Shown: piece by piece, positions 1 through 8,668 of the stretch
Position numbering within the stretch: the first letter of the stretch is position 1
Layout: each line of letters opens with the position of its first letter
Source of the DNA: Verrucomicrobiota bacterium
Lineage (GTDB): Bacteria; Verrucomicrobiota; Verrucomicrobiia; Verrucomicrobiales; DEV007
Reading direction: 5' to 3'
Length of the DNA stretch: 33,758 bases
Assembly (NCBI GenBank): GCA_024277195.1
Contig: JAJRVS010000350.1
Coordinates: 1 to 33,758 of the forward strand
Notes under the pieces: model-generated
Told to the model about the DNA's origin: nothing
What the model saw: the letters and a program-made list of their open reading frames with translations, nothing else
The model's database searches: none
Program-made: the position numbers and the translations under genes

Positions 1-998
1 ACGCCGCCCTCCCATTGCCGCCCTTTGCCCCCGCGCAGTGGCAAAGCACTGGTCGCATAACCGTCCCCCGAAGACACCCCTCCATTATCCGAAGTGAATA
101 CCACCACCGTATTTTCCATCAAACCATTTTCCTGCAAAGCTTTAAGCGCATGACCCACGCCCTCGTCCATCGCCTCCATCATGCCCGCATAAACAGGGTT
201 ATCCTGCACTTGGCGCACTTCCTGCAGACGATCCAAACGAAATCGAGGTTCCTGCCGATCGGTCAAGCCCATTCGCTCGGCCTTCGCTCGATATTTTTCC
301 CAACGTTTTTTGCTGCATTGAATCGGTGCGTGCACCGAATAAAAACTCAACATGGCAAAAAACGGCTGGTCTTTATTTGCTGTGATAAACTTCGCCGTTT
401 CACGCCCGAGCCTCACCGGCAGTTCCTCCCCCCGCGGCCCATCTGCAAGCGCAGGATTTTTATAAGGCGGAAAGTACCCGCCAGACGGTGATCCGCTAAG
501 ATTGCCTGCCACATTAACGTCATAACCCTGATCCTGCGGCCCTTTGCCCTCATGTCCCAAATGCCATTTGCCGGCAAAAAAAGTTTTATACCCATGTTCA
601 CGCAATGCCTCAGCGATAGTGACCTCCTCCAGTTCCATCTCCATCTTATAGTGTGCCGGTAGCAGCTTAGTATTGCGCTTCCACTTATCCGGTTGATTGC
701 GACCGGTCGTTCCTCCGATGTAATCAGTGATCCCCACCCTTGCCGGATATTTGCCCGTTTGAATCGCCGCCCGAGAAGGACTGCAAACCTGGCAGGCCGA
801 ATAACCATTGGAAAAACGCAGTGCCTTATGAGCTATGCTATCAATATTCGGAGTCTCATAAAAAGCACTGCCCTCACAACTCAAATCCTGACGCCCCAGA
901 TCATCCACCAGAATAAACAAAAAATTAGGCTTGGATGACTGAGCTTGAGCCAACGACAACATAAAGAAATAGATTATAAAATGATAAAGTGATTTCAT
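1..998 (-). CDS. Sulfatase, formylglycine type (C-terminus cut by window edge)
   Basis: Open reading frame read on the minus strand from ATG at 998 down to base 1 without a stop, so the C-terminal part lies outside the window. It begins with a signal peptide (about residues 1-19, hydrophobic, ending AQA). The sulfatase fold is clear: metal-binding Asp pair in LVDDLG (residues 30-35), the C-x-P-S-R signature CSPSR with Cys72 as the residue converted to formylglycine, the second signature GKWHLG, and the DNGG motif near the visible end. Such enzymes hydrolyse sulfate esters, often on algal or host polysaccharides, in the periplasm or outside the cell. They need a formylglycine-generating enzyme (family knowledge), which is not in the window. 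Substrate cannot be told. It is divergent from the GH5 gene at 1104, which fits polysaccharide degradation. Very confident of family, not of substrate. Confidence 0.95.
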   Translation of the reverse strand, partial: MKSLYHFIIYFFMLSLAQAQSSKPNFLFILVDDLGRQDLSCEGSAFYETPNIDSIAHKALRFSNGYSACQVCSPSRAAIQTGKYPARVGITDYIGGTTGRNQPDKWKRNTKLLPAHYKMEMELEEVTIAEALREHGYKTFFAGKWHLGHEGKGPQDQGYDVNVAGNLSGSPSGGYFPPYKNPALADGPRGEELPVRLGRETAKFITANKDQPFFAMLSFYSVHAPIQCSKKRWEKYRAKAERMGLTDRQEPRFRLDRLQEVRQVQDNPVYAGMMEAMDEGVGHALKALQENGLMENTVVVFTSDNGGVSSGDGYATSALPLRGGKGRQWEGG

Positions 999-1103
999 GA
1001 TTAGACATTTGACTCCTCTAAACCAGCACGGTCAAGCCAATATGCGCCTTCGCCTCCCTCTCTTTTTTTTCGCCAAATAAAAAATGGCGGTTAAAGTGGT
1101 TAC

Positions 1104-2114
1104 ATGAAACTCTTACTTCGGACTTTAACCCTTTTTGTCACCCTAAGCACACTCAGTGCCGCCGAGCAAAAACACGACGCCTACCACTGGAACTCACTCA
1201 TAGGCAAAGGAGTCAATCTCGGCAATGCACTCGACGCCCCCAAAGAAGGCGCCTGGGGAGTCACTCTTAAAAAAGAGTATTTCGAACTGATTTCCCAAGC
1301 TGGATTCGACTCGATCCGCATCCCAGTGAACTGGGCCAATCACGCTGCAAAAGAATCCCCTTACACCATCGACCCGACCTTTCTCGCCCGGGTGGATTGG
1401 GCCGTTGAACAAGCTCTCTCCCGCGATCTGGTTGTCATCCTCAACATCCACCACTACGACGAACTCTACAGCCATCCAAAAAAAAATCGCGCTCGCTTTC
1501 TAGCTTTATGGAAACAACTGGCTGAACACTACCAAAACTCACCATCCACCCTGTATTTCGAGATCCTCAACGAACCCCACGGAAAACTCTCCAGCGAGCT
1601 ATGGAACCAATACCTCAAACAAAGTCTCGCAGTGATTCGAAAATCCAATCCCCACCGTGCGGTGGTGATCGGCCCGGCCCACTGGAACAACATCTCCCAC
1701 CTCAAAGAGCTTCAACTGCCCAGTGAAGATAAAAACATTATTGTCACCTTTCACTTTTACCTGCCGTTTAAATTCACTCATCAAGGAGCCTCCTGGGTGG
1801 GTGAGCAAAGTCAAAACTGGCTGGGCACCGAATGGAACGGCTCGGATGCTGAAAAACAAGAGCTCAGCAGCTATTTTGACCAAGCTGCCCAGTGGGCAAA
1901 CGCTCAACAACGCCCTCTGTATATGGGAGAATTTGGAGCTTACAGTCGCGCAGATACCGCAGCGAGAGTCCGTTGGATGTCCTTTGTGAAAACTGAAGCT
2001 CAAAAAAAGAACTTCTCCTGGGCCTATTGGGAGTTCTGCGCCAGCTTCGGACTTTACGATTTGAAAACCAAAAAATGGCGAAAGGAACTGCTCAATGCTC
2101 TGATTGACAAGTAA
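1104..2114 (+). CDS. Secreted glycoside hydrolase family 5 (cellulase-like endoglycanase)
   Basis: 336 aa with a signal peptide (about residues 1-20, ending LSAAE). The GH5 (beta/alpha)8 barrel is recognisable from GKGVNLGNALDAP near the N-terminus, the RIPVNW motif (about 72-77), NIHHYDE (about 114-120), the acid/base glutamate Glu157 in ILNEPHG, and the nucleophile Glu276 in YMGEFGAY. The WAYWEF motif near the end is also typical. The enzyme should cleave beta-1,4-linked glucan or mannan outside the cytoplasm; the exact substrate is open. It is a single-domain protein with no carbohydrate-binding module visible. It is divergent from the sulfatase across a 105-base spacer and is followed by a 186-base gap before the respiratory cluster, so it is probably its own transcript. 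Start chosen at ATG 1104 because it gives an immediate signal peptide; no strong ribosome binding site is visible. Confidence 0.93.
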   Translation: MKLLLRTLTLFVTLSTLSAAEQKHDAYHWNSLIGKGVNLGNALDAPKEGAWGVTLKKEYFELISQAGFDSIRIPVNWANHAAKESPYTIDPTFLARVDWAVEQALSRDLVVILNIHHYDELYSHPKKNRARFLALWKQLAEHYQNSPSTLYFEILNEPHGKLSSELWNQYLKQSLAVIRKSNPHRAVVIGPAHWNNISHLKELQLPSEDKNIIVTFHFYLPFKFTHQGASWVGEQSQNWLGTEWNGSDAEKQELSSYFDQAAQWANAQQRPLYMGEFGAYSRADTAARVRWMSFVKTEAQKKNFSWAYWEFCASFGLYDLKTKKWRKELLNALIDK

Positions 2115-2219
2115 TGGCTGACTAATAGCAAGATACGCGAAGTAGGACGCCATTCTTCTTATAGAGTGCTAACGAAATTATCCTGCATCAAATACTACTT
2201 GCCTACTGGAAACTTTTTT

Positions 2220-2243
2220 TGCAAAATCACTAGTTATTTTGCA
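2220..2243. promoter_or_regulatory. Inverted repeat, possible operator upstream of the nap-like cluster
   Basis: TGCAAAAT at 2220-2227 and ATTTTGCA at 2236-2243 form a perfect 8-base inverted repeat with an 8-base spacer, 57 bases before the start of the cytochrome gene at 2301. The 16-base centre-to-centre spacing suits a dimeric DNA-binding protein. It does not match the FNR/CRP consensus. It is the only strong symmetry in the 2115-2300 gap. A function as operator is an inference; a short mRNA hairpin is the alternative. Confidence 0.4.
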
Positions 2244-2300
2244 TCCAAGCCCAGACACCCAACGTAAGCCATAATTGAGCAACAGGAAACCCGGCCCGTC

Positions 2301-3659
2301 ATGGAAAACAACTCATCTCCTTCAAATAAATCGCTAAGCCCCATTTTATTGCTGGTAGCGGCATTCGCGTTCTGCCTCATCCTTGGTGGAATCACTTTGG
2401 CAAAAAAATACGCCCCCAAAGCGCTAGCATCCAAAGAACGACATATTGTCAGGAGCGTAGCCTCCTCCCCCTTGAAAGGTAGAACCGCACGGGTTGACCC
2501 CGAACTGTTAAAAATCGGTGAAACCACATTCAATACTCTCTGTGTTGCCTGCCATCAACCTGGCGGTATTGGCAAAGTCGGTTTTGCTCCAGGTATCCGC
2601 AATCACGACTTTCTAGCCCTCGCCTCCGACGATTACCTTCGTAATACCATTCGTGCCGGCCGACCTGGCACAGCTATGGTTCCTTGGAGCGCCCTCAGCG
2701 AAAAAGAACTTGCCGGAGTGATCGCCTATCTGCGCACTGGCAATGAAGGTTATGTTTCCGAGCTTTCTCAGGATCCGGAAAAGAAAATCGCCGGGGCAGC
2801 AGGGAAAGGGAAAATCACTTTTGAAACCTATTGCGCCGCCTGCCACGGCCCCAATGCCGAAGGCTATGCCGCCGGAGGATCCGGACCTGGTATCGGACTG
2901 GCTGGTTTCCTTTCCGTGGCTTCCGATGACTTCATCATGCAGACCGTCAAACACGGACGCTCTGGCACCGCGATGCTGCCCTTTGTGGGTTCCAAAGGGC
3001 TCGCCAATTTATCGGAGAGTAGCGTCGGCGACATCATCGCTTATCTGAGATCCCTGCCCGGCAAACCGGTCGTAGCCGAAGCCAAAAGCACCGCTCCACC
3101 GGATCCCAAAGCCGGCAAAATGCACTTCGATGCCAACTGCATGGCCTGTCACCAACCCGGCGGCACCGGCAAAGCTGGTTTTGCTCCCAGTATCCGCAAC
3201 CGCGATTTCCTCGCCCTGGCCGACGATGACTTTATCCTCAAAACGGTGAAACAAGGCCGTCTGGGCACCGCAATGCTGCCCCGACCCGACCTTTCAGACA
3301 AAGTGATGGCAGACATCATCGCCTACCTGCGCTCGGTTCCAGCAAAAACCGTGGTCAATGTCAGTGTCGATCAGAGCAAAAAGTTCAAAGGCGACTCCCA
3401 ACAAGGGCATAGCAAATACACCTCCTACTGCCTTGCCTGCCACGGAGACAAAGGCACCGGTTACGTCGCCGGAGGGGCGGGCCCCGCGATTGGATTGGCC
3501 GGATTCCTCTCGGTCGCATCAGATGACTACATTTACCAAACCGTAAAACTCGGGCGCATCGGCACAGCGATGAAACCCTTCATCGGGAGCAAAGGCCTCG
3601 CCAACCTGAATGACCAGGATGTTTACGACATCATTTCCTATTTAAGAAGTTTAAATTAA
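2301..3659 (+). CDS. Membrane-anchored tetrahaem cytochrome c (four class I-like domains, ABAB)
   Basis: 452 aa. An N-terminal hydrophobic stretch (about residues 14-35) acts as a signal-anchor. Four CxxCH haem-binding motifs follow, at Cys81, Cys178, Cys280 and Cys377, each with a downstream GTAM that supplies the likely Met ligand. Domains 1 and 3 share a CHQPGG/GFAP pattern. Domains 2 and 4 share a CHG/AGG-GP-IGLAGFLSVASDD pattern. The gene is therefore a tandem duplication of a two-haem unit. It should face the periplasm and pass electrons. Being the first gene of the cluster and 21 bases before napA, it is the best candidate for the direct electron donor to NapA, in place of the absent NapB and NapC. 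That role is an inference. AGGAAA at 2284-2289 is a plausible ribosome binding site, 11 bases from the ATG. Confidence 0.9.
   Translation: MENNSSPSNKSLSPILLLVAAFAFCLILGGITLAKKYAPKALASKERHIVRSVASSPLKGRTARVDPELLKIGETTFNTLCVACHQPGGIGKVGFAPGIRNHDFLALASDDYLRNTIRAGRPGTAMVPWSALSEKELAGVIAYLRTGNEGYVSELSQDPEKKIAGAAGKGKITFETYCAACHGPNAEGYAAGGSGPGIGLAGFLSVASDDFIMQTVKHGRSGTAMLPFVGSKGLANLSESSVGDIIAYLRSLPGKPVVAEAKSTAPPDPKAGKMHFDANCMACHQPGGTGKAGFAPSIRNRDFLALADDDFILKTVKQGRLGTAMLPRPDLSDKVMADIIAYLRSVPAKTVVNVSVDQSKKFKGDSQQGHSKYTSYCLACHGDKGTGYVAGGAGPAIGLAGFLSVASDDYIYQTVKLGRIGTAMKPFIGSKGLANLNDQDVYDIISYLRSLN
2496..3656 (+). repeat. Internal tandem duplication of a dihaem unit in the cytochrome gene
   Basis: The segment coding residues about 66-254 (roughly 2496-3062) and the segment coding residues about 268-452 (roughly 3102-3656) are similar along their whole length. 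Each holds one type-A and one type-B haem domain. The second A domain keeps CHQPGG, GFAP, IRN and DFLALA. The second B domain keeps IGLAGFLSVASDD and GSKGLANL. Boundaries are approximate because they were read from the protein by eye. Confidence 0.85.
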
Positions 3660-3680
3660 TCACCAGAAACCCAACTAACG

Positions 3681-6299
3681 ATGAAAAGAAGAACACTATT
3701 AAAAAGCTCGGCAACTGCTGTTGCCCTATCAACCGGGGTGACCAAAACGGGATGGGCGGTACCTTCGGGTGATGAAATCGAGCTAGAAGGCAAAGAGGCC
3801 AAAACCGATTGTTATGCGGCTTGCCCTTATTGCGGAGTAGGTTGCGGAACTATCATTAAAACCAAAAACGGCCGTATCACCAACATCGTTCCGGATAAAG
3901 ATCACCCTACCAACAAAGGCCTGCAGTGCATCAAAGGCCTTACCTCGGCCGAGGCCATTTACGTCAATCGCCTGACCAAACCGCTAATCCGCAAAGACAT
4001 GTCGGATCCGCTGCGTGGCCATGTTTCCAAAACCAAAGGTTCCTACGATCCCGAACTGTTCCGCGAAGCCTCTTGGGAGGAAGCCGAGGAATTGATCGCC
4101 GAGCAGATCACCGAAATCATCAAGGAATCCGGCGGCAACTCCGTGGGACTCTACGGATCCGGACAACTTTCGCTAGAAGGGCAGTATCTGGAAAATATCT
4201 TCATGAAAGGTGTGATCGGCTCCAATACGATCGAGGCCAACGCACGTATGTGTATGACTTCGGCAGTGACCGGTTATTTTAAATCACTGGGCTCGGACAC
4301 TCCACCCACCTGTTACGACGATGTCGAACTGGCGGACATGATTTGTTTCTGGGGACACAATGCGCGTGGCGCCCATCCGATTCTATACTGGCGTGTCGCC
4401 GATACCAAGGCCAAACGCGACATTCCTACTCTAGTGGTCGATCCTCGCCGCACGGGTACCGTGATGGGCTTGGAGGATGTGGATAAAAACAACAGCTTCC
4501 ACTTCCCCACCATCAATGGTGATATTTCGATTCAAAATGCCATCGCCTGGGCGATTCTGAACAAACACCCCGAAGCGGTGAACTGGGAGTTCTTGAAAGA
4601 ACACACCTCCGGCTGGGAAAATTACATCAAAGAGGTCAAAGAGGGCTACAAACCCGAGGACGTCGAAGACCGCACCAAGATCCCCGCAGCCGAGATTTAC
4701 GAAATCGCAAAAATCTGGGCAGAAAAAAGTGTTCAGGGTCGCGAACGCGGCAGCGGTGGCGTGCTCTGTATCTGGGGCATCGGCTACAACCAGCACCTGC
4801 ATGGCCAGAACAATACCATGAGCCTGGTCAACTTGCTCGCTCTGACCGGAAACATCGGTCGTCCCGGTTGCGGACCTCACTCCCAGACTGGACAACCCAA
4901 CGCCATGGGAGAACGTCTCACCGGCGGACTCACCGGACGTTTGCCTTTTAATATCGGCATCAAGGATGACAAACACCGCAAATGGTGTGCCGAGCAATGG
5001 GGCATCCCGCAAGAGCGCCTCGACGCGGTCGCCAAAATGGAGAACGTCGGCATGGCCGTTGGCATGATGGAACGCGCACTGAAAGGCGAGGTCAAAGCAA
5101 TGTTCCTGATCTACGCGACTCACATCGACCTTCCCGATGCTTATAATCTGTCGCGACCAGCACTGACCAAAACCTTCACGGTGGCCCAGGAAATCTACAA
5201 AGACGCGCCCAACAATCTATACGCCGACGTGATTCTGCCCGCCGCCACTTGGGGCGAATGGGTCAACGGCATTTACATCCAATCGGAACGCCGACTCTAC
5301 ATCAATGAAGGCACCGGCAATCCGGTCAAGGGCTGCCGTCCGGACATGGACATGGTGATCGATAAAGGCAAGTTGATTGCAGAAAAACTCGGCCTCGATG
5401 CAGACAAAATCTTCCCTTACCAACGTAAGGAAAACGGTTTTTACGATCCCGAAGAAGTGTTCCGCGATTTCATCAAAGCCTCCAAAGGCAGCGACTGCGA
5501 TCTCACCGGCATCCTTGAAGTGGAAAAAGAAACCGGCAAGTCTCCTTATGAGCAGATCAAGGAACTGCGTGGCATCCAATGGCCGGCGCCAACCGCAGCC
5601 ATCGCCAAAGCCGGCGGCACCAAACGCCGCTACATGGGGCAGGAAGCCGCTTGGCCGGACAAACCCTATGCTGAGTTCCGTCACAAGGACGGCAAGATGC
5701 ACTTCAACATGTGCCATCAGGATTATTCCAACTATCGTGAGATCACCGACGAACTCTCGAAAGTGGGCGTCGAGCCAGGCTTTTACATCACCGATCACAT
5801 GGATCTACTGGTGAAAGCCCGTGACGCCGGACTGACCCCTGAGCTTCCGCACGCGGAGCACCTCGGCAAAAAAGCAGGCGAAGCACCCAAGGGAACCTAC
5901 CCTTTCTGGTGGGCCACCGGCGTGGTTTACGAACACTTCCACACCGCAAAAACCATCCGCGCGGGTACCACCAAAAAACTGGTGCCAGAGATGTACGTGG
6001 AAATGCATCCCGACGACGCCAAGGAACTGGGAGTCAAAGACGGACAGTGGGTCAAAATCACCACCCGTCGCGGATCGATCGAAGCCCGTGCTTCAGTCGG
6101 CCTGGATTCCGCAGTCAAACCAGCGCGTAATACCGTACCCAAAGGTTTCCTCTTCAGTCCGTGGAATCTGTCAGTGGCAGACTCAGCGGATCCGAAGAAA
6201 AACAAATGGTTGGCCAATGGCACCACTCACCGGGCCTTTGATCCGGTGTCGGGCCAGGCTGACTTTAAAAAATGCGCAGCGCGAGTAGAACTTCTGTGA
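3681..6299 (+). CDS. napA: Periplasmic nitrate reductase catalytic subunit, NapA type
   Basis: 872 aa molybdopterin oxidoreductase. The N-terminus carries a twin-arginine signal (KRRTLLK, residues 2-8, then a hydrophobic stretch to about 27), so it is folded and cofactor-loaded in the cytoplasm and exported by Tat. Cys48, Cys51, Cys55 and Cys83 bind a [4Fe-4S] cluster. Cys191 in ARMCMTSAVTGYF is the expected molybdenum ligand of NapA. The region CYDDVELAD, the GQPNAMGE motif and the C-terminal DFKKCAARVE ending are typical of NapA/NasA enzymes. The reaction would be nitrate to nitrite with two electrons. Tat export favours respiratory NapA over cytoplasmic NasA. Length is slightly above E. 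coli NapA. The usual partners NapB, NapC and the chaperone NapD are not found here. Related Mo enzymes with other substrates cannot be fully excluded. Confidence 0.93.
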   Translation: MKRRTLLKSSATAVALSTGVTKTGWAVPSGDEIELEGKEAKTDCYAACPYCGVGCGTIIKTKNGRITNIVPDKDHPTNKGLQCIKGLTSAEAIYVNRLTKPLIRKDMSDPLRGHVSKTKGSYDPELFREASWEEAEELIAEQITEIIKESGGNSVGLYGSGQLSLEGQYLENIFMKGVIGSNTIEANARMCMTSAVTGYFKSLGSDTPPTCYDDVELADMICFWGHNARGAHPILYWRVADTKAKRDIPTLVVDPRRTGTVMGLEDVDKNNSFHFPTINGDISIQNAIAWAILNKHPEAVNWEFLKEHTSGWENYIKEVKEGYKPEDVEDRTKIPAAEIYEIAKIWAEKSVQGRERGSGGVLCIWGIGYNQHLHGQNNTMSLVNLLALTGNIGRPGCGPHSQTGQPNAMGERLTGGLTGRLPFNIGIKDDKHRKWCAEQWGIPQERLDAVAKMENVGMAVGMMERALKGEVKAMFLIYATHIDLPDAYNLSRPALTKTFTVAQEIYKDAPNNLYADVILPAATWGEWVNGIYIQSERRLYINEGTGNPVKGCRPDMDMVIDKGKLIAEKLGLDADKIFPYQRKENGFYDPEEVFRDFIKASKGSDCDLTGILEVEKETGKSPYEQIKELRGIQWPAPTAAIAKAGGTKRRYMGQEAAWPDKPYAEFRHKDGKMHFNMCHQDYSNYREITDELSKVGVEPGFYITDHMDLLVKARDAGLTPELPHAEHLGKKAGEAPKGTYPFWWATGVVYEHFHTAKTIRAGTTKKLVPEMYVEMHPDDAKELGVKDGQWVKITTRRGSIEARASVGLDSAVKPARNTVPKGFLFSPWNLSVADSADPKKNKWLANGTTHRAFDPVSGQADFKKCAARVELL

Positions 6300-6330
6300 T
6301 GCTCGTCACTGCGACAAGAAAGTCTGAATC

Positions 6331-6984
6331 TTGTCTGAAAAACCATCACCTGAAAAAAGTAGCGGACTCAGTAGAAAACGCTTCATCGGCTCATTTGTTT
6401 TTGGATTAGGGGCAACCCTGCTATTGCCCCTGATCGAAAAACTGCCGATTTCCGCCCAGGTAAAACTGAAACGCTTCCTGCGCCCGCCGGGAGCGCAAAG
6501 TGAAGCGCTTTTTTTACAAAACTGCATCGCCTGCGGTCAATGCGCCAACGTCTGTCCCAACCAATGCATCAGCCTTTATGGGCTGGAAGCAGGATTGGAG
6601 AACCTAGGCACGCCACGCATCACCGCCCGCGCCCAAGCCTGCATTCTCTGCATGGCCTGCACCCAGGTCTGCCCCACCGATGCGCTTGAAAAACTCGAAC
6701 CCACCAAGGAAGGCAAACGTGCCGTGCAAATGGGCGTCGCTGTTCTTTCCGAGGATCTTTGTTACTCTTTTGCAGGTCGCACCTGTGGAGTCTGCTACCG
6801 CGCCTGCCCCTTGCCCGGAGAAGCGATGACCATCGGTCTATTTGAGCAACCCCACGTGCACGCCGAACACTGTGTCGGCTGTGGCCTGTGCGAACAAGCC
6901 TGCGTAAAAATGCCGCAGGCCATCCGTATTATTCCCCGTCTCGAACTTGAAAATGCGGCTAAATCCCAAACAGAAATATCATGA
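6331..6984 (+). CDS. napG: NapG-like ferredoxin, four [4Fe-4S] clusters (first copy)
   Basis: 217 aa, MauM/NapG family. Start is the TTG at 6331, preceded by an AAGAAAG-like ribosome binding site; it keeps the whole N-terminal export region. That region (SRKRFIGS at about 14-21, then hydrophobic to about 35) is Tat-like, but has Arg-Lys-Arg instead of a plain Arg pair. The RPPGA motif at 51-55 is a family hallmark. Four cysteine clusters follow: C65/68/71/75; the CILCMACTQVCP group; the CYSFAGRTCGVCYRACP group; and CVGCGLCEQAC near the end. All look complete. NapG proteins pass electrons from NapH-type membrane proteins towards periplasmic reductases. The gene follows napA by 31 bases and overlaps the next NapG copy by four bases (ATGA), so they are co-translated. 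Confidence 0.88.
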   Translation: MSEKPSPEKSSGLSRKRFIGSFVFGLGATLLLPLIEKLPISAQVKLKRFLRPPGAQSEALFLQNCIACGQCANVCPNQCISLYGLEAGLENLGTPRITARAQACILCMACTQVCPTDALEKLEPTKEGKRAVQMGVAVLSEDLCYSFAGRTCGVCYRACPLPGEAMTIGLFEQPHVHAEHCVGCGLCEQACVKMPQAIRIIPRLELENAAKSQTEIS

Positions 6985-7589
6985 TACGTCGAAAATTCAC
7001 TCGGATGGTATTGCGCACCATCGGCGTAAGCATCGCATCCTTTGCCGGACTCGGCGCTTTTGCCGGTTTGTTAAAAAGAAAAGCCGCGCCCAATCCCGTA
7101 ATAGGAGAACCCGAAATCATCCGTCCTCCCGGCGCCTTGGAAAAGGAAGCCGACTTTTTATCCCAATGCATCCGCTGTGCTCGCTGCCGCGATGCCTGCC
7201 CCACCGGCGCGATCAAACTGGGAGGATTCAGCGATCCTGCACAGCTGGGCACGCCTTACGTTTTGCCCTTTGAATCAGGTTGCAACTTGAGCCTCGCCTG
7301 CACCACCACCTGCCCCACCGACGCGCTGCAACTGCTGACCCTCACCAAAGACGTGAACATGGGACTTGCTGTGGTTGATGAACGCACCTGCGTTTCGTTC
7401 AATGGCACCGGAGTCTGCGGTGCGTGCCACACCGCCTGCCCCTTCAAAAACTTTGCCATCACCCAAGGCTCGCACAACGCCCCCACCGTTCACCAAGACC
7501 ACTGTGTCGGCTGCGGTTTGTGCGAAGAAGCTTGCATCGTTGATGGCATCAAAGCTATTCGAGTCTTTTCCGGAAGGGAGTCCCTATGA
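6981..7589 (+). CDS. napG: NapG-like ferredoxin, second copy, one cysteine ligand replaced
   Basis: 202 aa, a second MauM/NapG protein with only family-level similarity to the preceding one. It has a basic N-terminus (MIRRKFTRM), a hydrophobic segment (about 12-30) and the RPPGAL motif (about 48-53). Cysteine groups one (C63/66/69/73), three (TCVSFNGTGVCGACHTACP) and four (CVGCGLCEEAC) look complete. In group two, read as C101-S104-C107-C111, a serine (codon AGC at 7290-7292) stands where both the sister copy and E. coli NapG have cysteine. That cluster may be [3Fe-4S], serine-ligated or lost. The gene overlaps its neighbours on both sides by four bases. Export is likely by Tat or as a membrane-anchored protein, but the twin arginines (residues 3-4) are not followed by a perfect motif. 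Confidence 0.87.
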   Translation: MIRRKFTRMVLRTIGVSIASFAGLGAFAGLLKRKAAPNPVIGEPEIIRPPGALEKEADFLSQCIRCARCRDACPTGAIKLGGFSDPAQLGTPYVLPFESGCNLSLACTTTCPTDALQLLTLTKDVNMGLAVVDERTCVSFNGTGVCGACHTACPFKNFAITQGSHNAPTVHQDHCVGCGLCEEACIVDGIKAIRVFSGRESL

Positions 7590-8602
7590 GCAAATTATTC
7601 ACCACCCCATCCGGCTTTGCTGGTTCAACTCTAGTGCAAGTTCTACGCCATACGATCCGTTTGGCGATATTGCTAAGCATTATCGGAGTCGGCCTAGTGG
7701 CTCACTATCGGGTTTTTGTTACCAAGGAAAAAATCAATGTCATCCAGTCGGAAGACAACCCCAACCTGGCGCGCAAAACCGCCCTGATGATGCACCAGCA
7801 CCTACAAACTGCCGAAGCTCAACGGGGCGTCGAACAAAAACGCCTGTCCGATATTCGTGGAAACACCTGGTCAGCCGACATCTACGGCTTCAGCGTGACC
7901 GACCCTCTCGCCGGGGCAGAATCAGTGACTACCAGTCGCACCATCACCAAATCCCTGCTGATCGGCCTGGCTCTACCCGTGATCGCCACCCTGCTACTGG
8001 GACGCTTTTTCTGCTCGTGGATTTGCCCGGCAGGATTCCTCTTCGACATCGCCGACCGCCTGCGTGCCCTGTTGCAAAAAATCGGTGTGCCGGTGCATCA
8101 CCTTCACCTCTGGCGCGGCAATAAATACGTGCTGCTGGTGACCGGACTGATCATTGGCGCGGTTGTGGGCGTTCCTGTGCTGGGAGCTTTTTATCCACCC
8201 GCCGTACTCGGCCGGGAGATCAGCCACCTGACCGCCTCCTTTTTCTCCGTGCTCAGCGACTACCCTGTAGCCAGCGGAATCTCCCTCAGTGGACTGTTCA
8301 TCCTCGGCATCATCATCGCCGAAACCTTTGTCAGTCGCCGTCTGTGGTGTCGCTACGTCTGCCCCGGCGGCGCCTTGTATTCCCTGATTGGAATGGGACG
8401 AGCGGTGCGGGTTCACAACGACTTGAAACAATGCACCCGCTGCACCGAATGTGTGCAAGTCTGCCCAATGGGCCTCAACCCGATGAAAACAAAATCGCCT
8501 GGCATCGAATGTGACCAATGCATGCTGTGCCTGAACACCTGCCCGCCCGGATCGCTGAGCTTGCAATTCGGGCTAGCCAAACAAAACAAGGGGAATGACT
8601 GA
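7586..8602 (+). CDS. napH: NapH-like membrane iron-sulfur protein (first copy)
   Basis: 338 aa. A first membrane segment (about 25-41) is followed by a periplasmic loop of about 80 residues, then further membrane segments at about 121-139, 181-202 and 232-248. The NapH/NosR-type CxxxCP motifs are CSWICP (Cys143, Cys147) and CRYVCP (Cys255, Cys259). The cytoplasmic end carries two [4Fe-4S] ferredoxin motifs, C283/286/289/293 and C309/312/315/319. NapH proteins take electrons from quinol and hand them to NapG; that is family knowledge. The start overlaps the end of the preceding ferredoxin gene, which argues for a stoichiometric complex. It is longer than E. coli NapH mainly because of the periplasmic loop. 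Confidence 0.88.
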   Translation: MSKLFTTPSGFAGSTLVQVLRHTIRLAILLSIIGVGLVAHYRVFVTKEKINVIQSEDNPNLARKTALMMHQHLQTAEAQRGVEQKRLSDIRGNTWSADIYGFSVTDPLAGAESVTTSRTITKSLLIGLALPVIATLLLGRFFCSWICPAGFLFDIADRLRALLQKIGVPVHHLHLWRGNKYVLLVTGLIIGAVVGVPVLGAFYPPAVLGREISHLTASFFSVLSDYPVASGISLSGLFILGIIIAETFVSRRLWCRYVCPGGALYSLIGMGRAVRVHNDLKQCTRCTECVQVCPMGLNPMKTKSPGIECDQCMLCLNTCPPGSLSLQFGLAKQNKGND

Positions 8603-8625
8603 AACTGCAAATCCCGGCAGGCGAA

Positions 8626-8668
8626 GCGCCCGCCCTACAGACGCACCTCCTCATTGTAGGGCGGCCGC
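8626..8668. repeat. REP-like palindromic hairpin between the two napH-like genes
   Basis: Left arm 8626-8639 and right arm 8655-8668 pair at 13 of 14 positions across a 15-base loop. Both arms contain the core CCGCCCTACA or its complement. The 8603-8719 gap that holds it is the only gap of more than 50 bases inside an otherwise tightly packed cluster. Flanks (8611-8625 and 8669-8679) are GC-rich and loosely related to each other, as in repetitive extragenic palindromes. No run of T follows, so it is not a simple terminator. Confidence 0.6.

Noticed and set aside
15-938. Several open frames at the window start on both strands
   Set aside because: They are out-of-frame shadows of the sulfatase, whose true frame runs to the window edge without a stop.
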